14,260 nucleotides of DNA from CAYMGQ01 sp964390055. Its GTDB lineage: Bacteria; Bacillota; Clostridia; Peptostreptococcales; Natronincolaceae. The stretch covers positions 1 to 14,260 of the forward strand of contig CAYMGQ010000024.1 in the NCBI GenBank assembly GCA_964390055.1, given 5' to 3'. This document shows positions 6,835-13,787 of the stretch, piece after piece. Under the pieces are notes generated by a model. The model was given only the letters and a program-made list of their open reading frames with translations. It was not told where the DNA came from and made no database searches. Each line of letters begins with the position of its first letter. The stretch's first letter is position 1. Made by a program: the position numbers and the translations under genes.

Positions 6835-7215
6835 TCATATAGATTTCTCTATCAAATAATCTACGACGTCTTCCATGCTTATAATACCTATCACCTTATT
6901 GTGTTCCACTATCGGAATAGCTATGATGTGCTTGTCTCTTAACCGTTTTGCCAGGCTTATAATATCCTCTTCCCTACTAGCAGTAACCACATCCTTAGTC
7001 ATTACCCATTCGACGGGACAGCTTTTGTAATGGCCAGGATCCATTAAAAATCTATAAATATCCGCCTTTACAATCATACCCTTTAAGTTGTTCTCATCAT
7101 CAACTACTGGTGCCCCATTTATGTTATTATCAACCATAATATTTAGGGCATCCTCAATAGTATCCCGGGCCTTTAAGGTAACTAATCTTCTTTTCATTAT
7201 AGATTCTATAAACAA
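6835..7215 (-). CDS. two-CBS-domain protein, TTG start
   Basis: Stand-alone CBS pair (Bateman module) of 126 residues, the kind that binds adenine nucleotides or related ligands to sense energy state or control a partner. CBS1 covers about 1-58 (DTIEDALNIMVDNNINGAPVVD, then LKGMIVKADIYRFL) and CBS2 about 68-126 (VVTASREEDIISLAKRLRDK, then VIGIISMEDVVDYLIEKS). The start is TTG at 7215, with AAGGGGG (7223-7229) 7 bases upstream. The first ATG (7197) would remove the first strand of CBS1. It follows the L,D-transpeptidase gene after 105 bases with no obvious terminator between them, so it may share that transcript. The ligand and partner are unknown. Confidence 0.88.
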   Translation of the reverse strand: MFIESIMKRRLVTLKARDTIEDALNIMVDNNINGAPVVDDENNLKGMIVKADIYRFLMDPGHYKSCPVEWVMTKDVVTASREEDIISLAKRLRDKHIIAIPIVEHNKVIGIISMEDVVDYLIEKSI

Positions 7216-7320
7216 TTTTTTTCCCCCTTCTAGCCGCTGAATATATAGCAGAACTTGTTTTGATGCTTTCTTATCCCTTTAATATATTCTGCATTTAGTT
7301 ATAGAATCCTCTAAAAACAA

Positions 7321-8094
7321 CTAATCCATTATTATTATTCCTAGCTCCCTATAGCTTTCCCAGCCAATACTAGAATTTAGGGGAATATCATGTTCTTTCT
7401 GAAAGTTATATATAGCCCTTTCCATCATGGGTCCATATTTACCGTCCAAATATTCCATATTATAATAGCCTAAGAGTCTAAGCCTTTTTTGAACCTCCAT
7501 AACATCTGACCCGACATCCCCAGGTTTCAGCACTCGGGGACCATATCCAAAAGGACCATAAAGACCGTTTACAATTGCTACGGGAGTCCCATGGCCTACA
7601 TGCCTATATAAATCCTCCACATCACTATTCCTCATCCTAATACATCCGGCTGATGCATTATAACCTATGGTGCTGGGCCTATTTGTCCCATGAATGCCAT
7701 ACCTCCCCCAAGGGACATTTAATCCCATCCACCGGGTGCCAAATCCCCCTCCCCATCTAGCCTTGTTTACAATAGTCCAAGAACCTATCGGTGATGGGGT
7801 TCCTAACTTGCCACTAGCAATAAGATAACTTTTTATTACTTCCCTATTATTTAATAGGTACAATTTTTTCTCCGATATATCTATTAGAATTTTTAAATCC
7901 TGGTAGTTTGGGTTTTCTTCCATCCTACTAGCCTCCCATTGGCTATATTCACTAAGATATCTTTTTCCGTATTTGGCCCCCAGAGTCCCTATTTTATCAG
8001 CTCTTTCCCTTAATTGAATTAGCTGAAGACCTATCAATAAAATAAATATGATTAAAAAAATAAGTCCTAAAATTCGCCTGCCACTCCTGCCCAC
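7321..8094 (-). CDS. membrane-anchored L,D-transpeptidase (YkuD) with C-terminal peptidoglycan-binding domain
   Basis: Cell-wall cross-linking enzyme family that forms 3-3 links or attaches groups through an active-site Cys. From the chosen start it is 257 residues. A membrane segment (about 8-27) anchors it outside. The YkuD domain spans about 66-178, opening with LKILIDISEKKLYLL and carrying the catalytic signature His135-GTNRPSTIGYNASAGC151-IR. A PG_binding_1 repeat follows at about 191-252 (LKPGDVGSDVMEVQKRLRLLGYY, then DGKYGPMMERAIYNFQ). I choose GTG at 8094 because AGGAGG (8102-8107) lies 7 bases before it. An ATG at 8115 would place that ribosome site inside the gene and has none of its own. 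It could act on spore cortex or vegetative wall; the sequence does not say. It lies between the polymerase/88-residue pair and the CBS gene on the same strand. Confidence 0.92.
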   Translation of the reverse strand: MGRSGRRILGLIFLIIFILLIGLQLIQLRERADKIGTLGAKYGKRYLSEYSQWEASRMEENPNYQDLKILIDISEKKLYLLNNREVIKSYLIASGKLGTPSPIGSWTIVNKARWGGGFGTRWMGLNVPWGRYGIHGTNRPSTIGYNASAGCIRMRNSDVEDLYRHVGHGTPVAIVNGLYGPFGYGPRVLKPGDVGSDVMEVQKRLRLLGYYNMEYLDGKYGPMMERAIYNFQKEHDIPLNSSIGWESYRELGIIIMD

Positions 8095-8174
8095 GACTCC
8101 CCCTCCTATTGTCATAATTCTATATACTATATAATTTATGAAGGGGGTGGCCTAATTATAATTAAAATTACCTG

Positions 8175-8441
8175 CTATGTATTTATTCTAGACAGGAACC
8201 ACCTACAGCTAGTAATTTCATACTTTAATTCATAAACCCTTAACCTGTTGTTTAAATGACTTTTACAGCGGTATACATACATCCTATTTCCTGCTAGATT
8301 CTCTTCATCTATGCTTATTACCCTATCGACTTTGACGACTAGATTATCCCCCCTCTCCTCAAATCTATATCTGATGGGGTTGGGAGTCCCATCTTTGCTA
8401 AACCATGCAATCATTTCTACGGGCTTCATCACTATATCCAT
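8175..8441 (-). CDS. conserved hypothetical protein of 88 residues linked to the dinB-type gene
   Basis: Small soluble protein without signal or membrane segment, rich in beta-forming residues. The sequence opens with MKPVEMIAWFSKDGTPNPIRYRF and later has NLVVKVDRVI, EENLAGNRMYVYRCKS and YELKYEITSCRWFLSRI. From memory this resembles short uncharacterised proteins encoded next to dinB-type genes in Clostridia, but no function is known to me. It begins 12 bases after the polymerase stop, and its AGGAGAG (8449-8455) overlaps that stop codon, so the two are translationally linked and it should be SOS-induced with the polymerase. It could be an accessory factor, or a simple wall-unrelated hitchhiker. 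The LDT gene follows after 80 bases. Confidence 0.8.
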   Translation of the reverse strand: MDIVMKPVEMIAWFSKDGTPNPIRYRFEERGDNLVVKVDRVISIDEENLAGNRMYVYRCKSHLNNRLRVYELKYEITSCRWFLSRINT

Positions 8442-8453
8442 TATTAATCTCTC

Positions 8454-9704
8454 CTACAATAGACTAGACATCATGGGATATTCCTCCACGCCAGTTATTC
8501 CTCCCATGAAGGGACTTATTTTAGAATTAATAAAAGTGGACCTTATTATAGCATGCCGTCCATATCTTAATCTGATTTTATCTATAGTTTTATCCAAATT
8601 TCTCAAATTATCTGCCTCCTTTTCAAACAATGAAAGTTGATAGGTGTCCCCATTAGATAAGGAGGATAAATAGACTCCCAAATGTCTAATTGCCTCCTCC
8701 CTCCAGGCCTCATCAAATAACTCCCTGGCATTGTTATAAATACAATTAGTAGTAGATATGGGGACATGCAAGTGTTTTTGATGACTATAGGTGACTAATT
8801 TATCATTTTTGATGGAAATAGCTATAAGATATGCTGATTTTCCAATGTCTCTTATCCGCATACCCACCGTTTCGCAAAGGGCCAAAAGCACCTGGTGGGC
8901 TGTTTCCCTATCCAAAAGATCGTAGGCAATTGTGTTGGAATTACCCAAGCCCTTTATAGAGGGTCCATCTACCTGGACTGCTGAATCCTCTATCCCATTG
9001 GCATATTGCCATATCAACAAACCATGGCTTTTCAGCCATTGCTTCAAGTAATTTACATCTGTTTTTGCTAGCTCACCAATAGTCAATATCCCCCTAGTTT
9101 TTAATTTTTTTGCGGTTGCAGGTCCAACAAAAAATAGTTTTTCTACCGCTAGGGGCCACATCTTTTCCCTTATTTCCTCAATATAAAGGCTATGTACCCT
9201 GTCGGGTTTTTTAAAATCTGAGGCCATTTTAGCAAGGAGTTTATTATTAGAAATTCCTATATTAACAGTGAAACCCAGCCTGCTTTTTATCCTGTCCTTG
9301 ATTTGGTATGCAAGCTCTAGGGCTTGTTCTGCTTTGCCGCCTATATTTCCACAATCCACAAAGGCCTCATCTATGGAATATCTCTGAATAATAGGGGAAT
9401 ATTCTTTAAGGATTTTCATCATGGCATTACTGCATTGAATATATAGGGGGTAGTTAGGGGGCAGTACAACTAATTGAGGGCATTTATTCCTGGCCATATA
9501 AAGACTTTCTCCTGTTTTGATCCCATATTTCCTAGCAGGCATAGATCTAGCCAATACAATACCCTTTCTTTTCTCCTGACTCCCTCCAATGGCGGAGGGA
9601 ATCTTTCTTAAATCAAGCTTAGCCCCATGTTGCAACCTATAAACCGCCTCCCAGGATAGGTAGGCTGAATTGACATCTATATGAAAAACAATCCTTTTAT
9701 TCAT
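8454..9704 (-). CDS. dinB: Y-family translesion DNA polymerase (DinB / Pol IV type)
   Basis: Error-prone polymerase that copies damaged DNA, 416 residues. Catalytic carboxylates are Asp10 in HIDVNSAYLSWEA and Asp112-Glu113 in YSIDEAFVD. Tyr15 occupies the steric-gate position. ARSMPARKYGIKTGESLYMARNKCP is the finger region, KLFFVGPATAKKL the thumb helix-hairpin-helix, and residues from about 250 the little-finger domain. QLSLF at 356-360 is a clear sliding-clamp binding motif, followed by about 55 more residues rather than ending the protein. The DVNSAYLSW form and the SAIGGSQEKRKG loop differ from E. coli DinB and look like the clostridial branch. ATG 9704 has AGGAGGAGA just upstream. A LexA box in the promoter indicates SOS control. 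It is followed by the linked 88-residue gene. Confidence 0.93.
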   Translation of the reverse strand: MNKRIVFHIDVNSAYLSWEAVYRLQHGAKLDLRKIPSAIGGSQEKRKGIVLARSMPARKYGIKTGESLYMARNKCPQLVVLPPNYPLYIQCSNAMMKILKEYSPIIQRYSIDEAFVDCGNIGGKAEQALELAYQIKDRIKSRLGFTVNIGISNNKLLAKMASDFKKPDRVHSLYIEEIREKMWPLAVEKLFFVGPATAKKLKTRGILTIGELAKTDVNYLKQWLKSHGLLIWQYANGIEDSAVQVDGPSIKGLGNSNTIAYDLLDRETAHQVLLALCETVGMRIRDIGKSAYLIAISIKNDKLVTYSHQKHLHVPISTTNCIYNNARELFDEAWREEAIRHLGVYLSSLSNGDTYQLSLFEKEADNLRNLDKTIDKIRLRYGRHAIIRSTFINSKISPFMGGITGVEEYPMMSSLL

Positions 9705-9723
9705 TAAATCTCCTCCTGTCCTA

Positions 9724-9752
9724 AGTATACACGAACATATGTTCTGTGTAAA
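9724..9752 (-). promoter_or_regulatory. dinB promoter with LexA box in the spacer
   Basis: On the minus strand a -35 TTTACA (9747-9752), a 17-base spacer and a -10 TATACT (9724-9729) form a good sigma-A promoter. The spacer contains CGAACATATGTTC (9732-9744), a perfect GAACnnnnGTTC dyad and a match to the Gram-positive LexA/DinR operator. Bound LexA would block RNA polymerase directly. The predicted start near 9717 leaves only about 13 bases before the ATG, so the ribosome site lies at the very 5' end of the mRNA. Confidence 0.93.
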
Positions 9753-9755
9753 GGC

Positions 9756-9786
9756 AAAAAAATCCTTGGCCAGAAATCACCAAGAA
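9756..9786 (-). terminator. intrinsic terminator of the HD-GYP gene
   Basis: Read on the minus strand, TTCTTGG and CCAAGGA form a 7-bp stem with one G-U pair around a 10-base loop (plus-strand arms 9763-9769 and 9780-9786), followed directly by seven T (9756-9762). It lies about 30 bases past the HD-GYP stop and just before the dinB promoter, so it insulates the SOS promoter. Confidence 0.8.
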
Positions 9787-9816
9787 TTATTAACAATTAT
9801 TATATAGGACCCTCAA

Positions 9817-10443
9817 TTAGCCAGAGACAGTATTCTGCATCTGCCAATTTTCGTTATTTATCCTTTGTTTTCTAATCAAAAGTTCACTCAAGAGGGCAAA
9901 ACTTTCCCTAAATACTATTGGGTCCAATTCCCTATGCTGCATATTAGCCATTATCTCCATTGTATTATTAACCTTAAAGGATCTATATACCCTAGGTTGG
10001 GTCATTGCTTCAAATACATCTGCAATCCTTATTATTCGACTTTGCAATGGTATAGATTCCCCCTGTAGTTTGTCAGGATAGCCTGTTCCATCCCAATTTT
10101 CATGATGGTGCCTAATCATCCTAGATACTTCTAGATCAGTCTCACTTATTGGGCTAATATTCAGATACAGTTTTTCTGAATAGGCAGAATGCCTAGTCAT
10201 TATCTCCCATTCCCTAGCAGTTAATTTACCTTTTTTATATAAAATTGATTCTGGAATTTTACTTTTGCCTATATCATGGTAGAGGGCAGCCTTATAAAGC
10301 AATTCCTTTTGTTCACCCGATAAGCCAAGTTGCTGACCTATCTGTAGTGAAATATCAGCTACATTATTGGAATGTATAAGGATTGCTAAAGAAAAGTCAT
10401 GCCCTGAATTATTGCAATAGCTAGCCTCTTTTAAATTCTTCAT
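9817..10443 (-). CDS. HD-GYP domain protein, probable cyclic-di-GMP phosphodiesterase
   Basis: HD-GYP hydrolase, a class that cleaves cyclic di-GMP or related signals. All main metal and substrate motifs are present, counted from the ATG: His24, His56-Asp57 in YHDIGKSKIP, His85, HHHEN (112-116), GTGYP (119-123) and Asp142 in RIADVFEAMT. No sensory, REC or PAS domain is attached, so partner or substrate level must control it. At 208 residues the catalytic domain is essentially the whole protein. ATG 10443 is served by AGGAGG (10456-10461) at a long spacing of 12 bases. The frame stays open upstream to 10611 without ATG, GTG or TTG, so a longer product with an unusual start is possible. It ends in its own terminator and is probably monocistronic. 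Confidence 0.88.
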   Translation of the reverse strand: MKNLKEASYCNNSGHDFSLAILIHSNNVADISLQIGQQLGLSGEQKELLYKAALYHDIGKSKIPESILYKKGKLTAREWEIMTRHSAYSEKLYLNISPISETDLEVSRMIRHHHENWDGTGYPDKLQGESIPLQSRIIRIADVFEAMTQPRVYRSFKVNNTMEIMANMQHRELDPIVFRESFALLSELLIRKQRINNENWQMQNTVSG

Positions 10444-10611
10444 AGTCTCCAGTATCCTCCTAAGTAAGTTGACATTTAAAAAATAAGGAAAACATCTTTG
10501 GATAAAGGTGTCTTCCTTAGAATCACTAATTGGAATGAACTTTGCATCCTTATTTTCAATAAGCCTGCCTTTACCAGTATCTCTGTAATCAATAGCCAGT
10601 ATTAAGTCCTT
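10444..10611 (-). other. in-frame open extension upstream of the HD-GYP ATG, no standard start
   Basis: In the reading frame of the HD-GYP gene, 56 codons upstream of the ATG contain no stop; a TAA lies at 10612-10614. The translation is protein-like and hydrophilic (for example DYRDTGKGRLIENKDAKF, then FIPISDSKEDTFIQRCFPY). AAAAGGA (10607-10613) lies 7 bases before a CTG (10599), with ATA at 10602 and ATT at 10593 as other candidates. It could be a real N-terminus with a rare start, the remnant of a longer gene, or chance. Further upstream, 10615-10720 is non-coding. Confidence 0.4.
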
Positions 10612-10673
10612 TTAGATATTCACCTTCCCTAACTTAATATGTATTCTAGATTGTATTTTAGATTTCCTTTGGA

Positions 10674-10709
10674 TTAATTGAAAATTTAAGGATTAAAACT
10701 TTCAATTAA
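10674..10709. repeat. AT-rich inverted repeat between nitroreductase and HD-GYP genes
   Basis: TTAATTGAAA (10674-10683) and TTTCAATTAA (10700-10709) pair perfectly over 10 bp around a 16-base centre. It lies just past the nitroreductase stop. With no GC core or U tract it would be a poor intrinsic terminator, though it may mark the transcript end or be an operator for the gene downstream. Confidence 0.4.
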
Positions 10710-10720
10710 TGCAATTACCA

Positions 10721-11275
10721 CTATTCTGAAACTTGCCAAGTTTCCATATGTACTATTTCTTCTATGCTTTTCCTTGGCCGAGCTTTAACTTCCTCATCTC
10801 CATAACCTACGGTCAAAATTCCCACTACATATTTATCCGATGGAATATTTAAAATCGGTCTAATATCCTCCTGGGCAAACCATGCAACCCAACATGTGGC
10901 CAGTTTCAAACTCTGAGCTGTAAGAACCATATGTTCCACCGCTATGGCTGTATCCCTAATTATTTGTTTTAATTCCTCCTGGGGGCTATTTTCATCTAAA
11001 AATATCCCTGTACTATCTTTAATCCTAACCCCTATATCAGCTACCGCAACAATATGGACTGGGGCAGATAGCATCCATTTTTGATTGTAGGAAGCCTTGG
11101 CTATCTTACCCCTTGTTACATCAGATTTTACAATAATAAAGTGCCAAGGTTGAGTATTTCTACCAGATGGGGCCAGCCTAGCACCCTCAATTATTTTATA
11201 GATTTTTTCCTCGCCCAATGGTTTATCCTTATATTTTCTTATACTCCTCCGTGATCTTATTAGTTGTAAAAGCAT
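10721..11275 (-). CDS. nitroreductase-family FMN oxidoreductase
   Basis: Flavin oxidoreductase of the nitroreductase superfamily using NAD(P)H to reduce nitro groups, quinones or other acceptors. From the chosen start it has 184 residues. RSRRSIRKYKDKPL is the N-terminal FMN phosphate-binding segment, APSGRNTQPWHFIIV the conserved second motif, and VGYGDEEVKARPRKSIEEIV the C-terminal segment with the Arg near the flavin. IIRDTAIAVEHMVLTAQSLKL matches the central helix of the family. I choose ATG 11275 because GGGAG (11284-11288) lies 8 bases upstream. The longer frame begins with GTG at 11284, which abuts that site. It is divergent from the Sir2 gene across about 185 bases and is probably monocistronic. 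The substrate cannot be predicted. Confidence 0.9.
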   Translation of the reverse strand: MLLQLIRSRRSIRKYKDKPLGEEKIYKIIEGARLAPSGRNTQPWHFIIVKSDVTRGKIAKASYNQKWMLSAPVHIVAVADIGVRIKDSTGIFLDENSPQEELKQIIRDTAIAVEHMVLTAQSLKLATCWVAWFAQEDIRPILNIPSDKYVVGILTVGYGDEEVKARPRKSIEEIVHMETWQVSE

Positions 11276-11343
11276 AATATCCACTCCCTGTATTAAGAAA
11301 TTTAGGTCAATAGAATTTTACCCTATACTCTATCATCAAGAAT

Positions 11344-11352
11344 ATTATATCA
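11344..11352 (-). promoter_or_regulatory. extended -10 promoter of the nitroreductase gene
   Basis: On the minus strand TGATATAAT (11344-11352) is a perfect extended -10 element (TGnTATAAT). No good -35 lies at 17 bases, which is acceptable for this class. The start would fall near 11337, leaving a leader of about 60 bases before the ATG at 11275. Confidence 0.55.
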
Positions 11353-11374
11353 TAATGGGCTCTTAGCAATGGGT

Positions 11375-11403
11375 TTGTCTGAGTGTCCATCATATGATAG
11401 TAT
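11375..11403 (+). promoter_or_regulatory. candidate promoter of the Sir2 gene with a central palindrome
   Basis: TTGTCT (11375-11380), 17 bases, then TAGTAT (11398-11403) is a moderate sigma-A-like match upstream of the Sir2 gene. The spacer ends in ATCATATGAT (11389-11398), a perfect 10-base palindrome that could be an operator. Both calls rest on motif matching only. Confidence 0.35.
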
Positions 11404-11460
11404 AACTAATACACAACTGACACACATGATTAAATATTAATTAGCATGGGGGGGAAAAAG

Positions 11461-12210
11461 ATGAGTAAAGTATTCACAGAAAACAACTTAACAGAGGGGA
11501 TAAACCAGCTGGCATCCCTAATGAAGTTGTCCAAATCTACAGTTATTCTTACTGGTGCCGGCATGGATACCGAGAGTAATATCCCGGATTTCCGGAGCAA
11601 GGGTGGTTGGTGGAGACAAAGGGACCCGAGGCTTGTTGCAAGTATTGATAACTTCTATGAAAACTACCCATTATTTCATGAGTTTTATACTGATAGAATA
11701 AAACAATTGGAAAAAATTAAGCCCCATGAGGGCCACTATATCCTGGCTAGACTAGAAAGGCAGGGTTTGATTGAAAGTATCGCCACCCAAAATATAGCCG
11801 GCCTGCATAATATTGCTGGAAATAAGAAAATATATGAACTTCATGGAAATATTCGCAAGGTCCACTGTCATAATTGCAAGCAAAAAGCTAGCTTGATTTC
11901 TTTTCTAAATAAAAAGACCTGCACAAATTGTGGCCATCATGCATTAAGACCCAGCCTCACCTTGTTTGGTGAAAGATTGCCCCAAGATTCATGGAATAAG
12001 GCCATAAGGGATATAGAAGATTCCTCACTTCTTTTAGTCATAGGCACTAGTCTAGAAGTATCCCCTGTAAATCAATTGCCCACCCTAACCAATGGAAAAT
12101 CTATCCTAATTAACAGGGAAAATATTAATAGGGGCTACAATTTTGAATTTAAGCTTCTTGCAAGTGCTGGAAAAATCCTGAAACTCTTAGAGGCTGAACT
12201 CAAGGCTTAA
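11461..12210 (+). CDS. Sir2-family NAD-dependent protein deacylase, variant NAD pocket
   Basis: Sirtuin fold of 249 residues from the chosen start. TGAGMDTESNIPDFRSKGGWW (31-51) is the first NAD loop. The catalytic His128 is in ELHGN, and a Cys4 zinc site is intact (C-x2-C at 136/139 and C-x2-C at 154/157). GTSLEVSPVNQLP (195-207) is the adenine/ribose side. Two family positions are changed: TQN-I-D is TQNIA (Ala113, codon GCC), losing the Asp that contacts the nicotinamide amide in studied sirtuins, and LRPxxxLFGE has Ser165 where Asp or Asn is usual. Activity is therefore uncertain. ATG 11461 follows a G-run (11448-11454) acting as ribosome site; ATG 11446 would put that run inside the gene and has no site of its own. 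A terminator lies at 12282-12309. It is divergent from the nitroreductase. Confidence 0.9.
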   Translation: MSKVFTENNLTEGINQLASLMKLSKSTVILTGAGMDTESNIPDFRSKGGWWRQRDPRLVASIDNFYENYPLFHEFYTDRIKQLEKIKPHEGHYILARLERQGLIESIATQNIAGLHNIAGNKKIYELHGNIRKVHCHNCKQKASLISFLNKKTCTNCGHHALRPSLTLFGERLPQDSWNKAIRDIEDSSLLLVIGTSLEVSPVNQLPTLTNGKSILINRENINRGYNFEFKLLASAGKILKLLEAELKA

Positions 12211-12281
12211 AATTATATCCTCTTAATCCATATCTTTAACCCTTAACAAGTATATTAACATCCAGCAGGAGAATATTCTTA

Positions 12282-12309
12282 GGTGGATATATTTCCATCC
12301 CTATTTTTT
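12282..12309 (+). terminator. terminator of the Sir2 gene
   Basis: GGTGGA (12282-12287) pairs with TCCATC (12294-12299), including one G-U, around a 6-base loop. A TATTTTTT tract follows to 12309. The tail overlaps the 3' end of the converging exported-protein gene. The stem is short, so it may be leaky. Confidence 0.55.
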
Positions 12310-13656
12310 CATTCTAATAAAATAATAAAGTAAAAATCCTAGTCCAAATAATATCAGTCCTCCTGTTAGTAGGTAGGGGGTGAAATAGCCAAATTTATAA
12401 TATATTCTACCCTCTAACCTATCTAGGGGGCTAATCTTCTCCTTATTATATAAGATAAAATTGATGTCCTCTTTGGGCAAATCCCCTAGGGAGGCTCTAT
12501 AGATCCCATCATCCCCCCTTTGCATTTCTATGCTGCTATCAATCAGGTAGGGGGCCTGGTCAGGAGCAATAATTTCAATATCAAGCTTATTAAAATACTT
12601 CCAGTTGCTAGCTGGATTTAAAATATAATCAAAAATATAAAGGGGGTCCTTAGTTTTTCTTCTATCCATTGTTCCAATGGCATCGTAGCTGACCTCAACC
12701 TTTCTATTGCTCTCTGGTAAAAATTCAACAGCATACAAAAGGGTTACCACCTTCTTATGAAAGCCTTGGCTTTCTATTTCCTCCATAGTAAAAAATCCCT
12801 CAAAGCTGTCAAACCCCCTGTCTAGGGTTTTTGCATAGAGGTTATATATTTGATTGGGGGCGGCAATTTTTCCAATTTCCCCCTCCACATTTTCTAATAA
12901 GTAAGCTTCTAGCTCCATGGGCTGATCCTTTATTTCATAGGAATAATCCTTGGTTTTTTCCTTCATTTGTCCATCCAAATAGCCAGTAATATTGAAATCA
13001 ATATCATCACCTAGGACAAATATTTCGAGGGTTTTATCTTCTTGCCACCATGAATTTAATTCAATATGTCCCTCTCCTATTGTATAACCATTAAATCCCC
13101 GGGGTATAAGCTTAGTTTTTTCCTTATCATAATCAAAATCAATAGCTAATACCATGCTTTCACCAGCTCTTGCTTTAAAATCTATCCTATAAAGCTTTCC
13201 TCTTTCATCCCCACGAAAATTTGCCGCCTCATATTTTTCAGTTCTAATGGTATTTATAATATCATCAAAATCCAATTCTCCCTCATAATCCCCTACATAG
13301 GCCCTATAGGCTATCTCCTTTCCATCTAGCTTTATGCCTATATTACTTATAGCTAGCTCATTAAATTGTCCCACAAAGGGAAAGGCCATCTCTACCAATT
13401 GTGCCTTATCACTTGTATTATACATTTCATAGGCTGCCTTAACCCTTGCTATTAATGAAAAATTTTGCCCCCCAGTATCTGAAAAATCAAAAACAAGTCT
13501 TTCTCCCGCTATAGCAATAGGTGTGTTTTTGTCTATTAGCAATATTTCAGAGGAAGGATGTCCCTCCCAAAAAACAGGACCGGCATTGGCCCAAGACTTG
13601 CTAGTAAATAAAAACAAAAAAATAATTATCATGACATTTCTTCCTAGTTTTTTCAT
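12301..13656 (-). CDS. exported, C-terminally membrane-anchored protein of unknown function
   Basis: I do not recognise this family with confidence. The 451-residue product has a signal peptide (hydrophobic 8-18, AxA-type cleavage after Ala25 in SWANA) and one membrane helix near the C-terminus (about 426-446) followed by basic RMKK. This leaves about 400 residues outside the membrane, held by a C-terminal anchor with a tiny cytoplasmic tail. The outer part is rich in beta-forming and acidic stretches and starts with GPVFWEGHPSSEILLIDKN. No Cys is visible in the mature outer domain, and I see no enzyme motif, LPxTG or choline/LysM repeat. ATG 13656 has AAGGGGG at 6-base spacing. It lies downstream of a LysM-protein gene but beyond a strong terminator, so it is probably transcribed separately, although I see no convincing promoter. 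It could be a wall/adhesion or sensor ectodomain; that is only a guess. Confidence 0.8.
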   Translation of the reverse strand: MKKLGRNVMIIIFLFLFTSKSWANAGPVFWEGHPSSEILLIDKNTPIAIAGERLVFDFSDTGGQNFSLIARVKAAYEMYNTSDKAQLVEMAFPFVGQFNELAISNIGIKLDGKEIAYRAYVGDYEGELDFDDIINTIRTEKYEAANFRGDERGKLYRIDFKARAGESMVLAIDFDYDKEKTKLIPRGFNGYTIGEGHIELNSWWQEDKTLEIFVLGDDIDFNITGYLDGQMKEKTKDYSYEIKDQPMELEAYLLENVEGEIGKIAAPNQIYNLYAKTLDRGFDSFEGFFTMEEIESQGFHKKVVTLLYAVEFLPESNRKVEVSYDAIGTMDRRKTKDPLYIFDYILNPASNWKYFNKLDIEIIAPDQAPYLIDSSIEMQRGDDGIYRASLGDLPKEDINFILYNKEKISPLDRLEGRIYYKFGYFTPYLLTGGLILFGLGFLLYYFIRMKK

Positions 13657-13721
13657 GATAAGCCCCCTTCCTCACCATACCATCATTTCTACAAACAATG
13701 GGCCTTTCCCTTCCCCCATAC

Positions 13722-13756
13722 AAAAAATAAGGGCCCTTTAATATAGGCCCTTATTT
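13722..13756 (-). terminator. strong intrinsic terminator after the LysM-protein gene
   Basis: Plus-strand arms 13725-13735 and 13746-13756 (AAATAAGGGCC and GGCCCTTATTT) pair perfectly over 11 bp around a 10-base loop. Read on the minus strand, a run of six T follows GGGCCCTTA. It sits about 30 bases past the stop of the LysM-protein gene. Confidence 0.88.
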
Positions 13757-13787
13757 CTTATGCTAACATATTATATTTTTGACTCTC

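Noticed and set aside
8311..8640. 109-codon plus-strand frame opposite dinB and the 88-residue gene
   Set aside because: It runs antisense across two well-supported genes and their junction, with no ribosome site.
12270..12279. Palindrome AGAATATTCT downstream of the Sir2 gene
   Set aside because: It is a 10-base AT-rich palindrome without a promoter nearby, and chance is a sufficient explanation.
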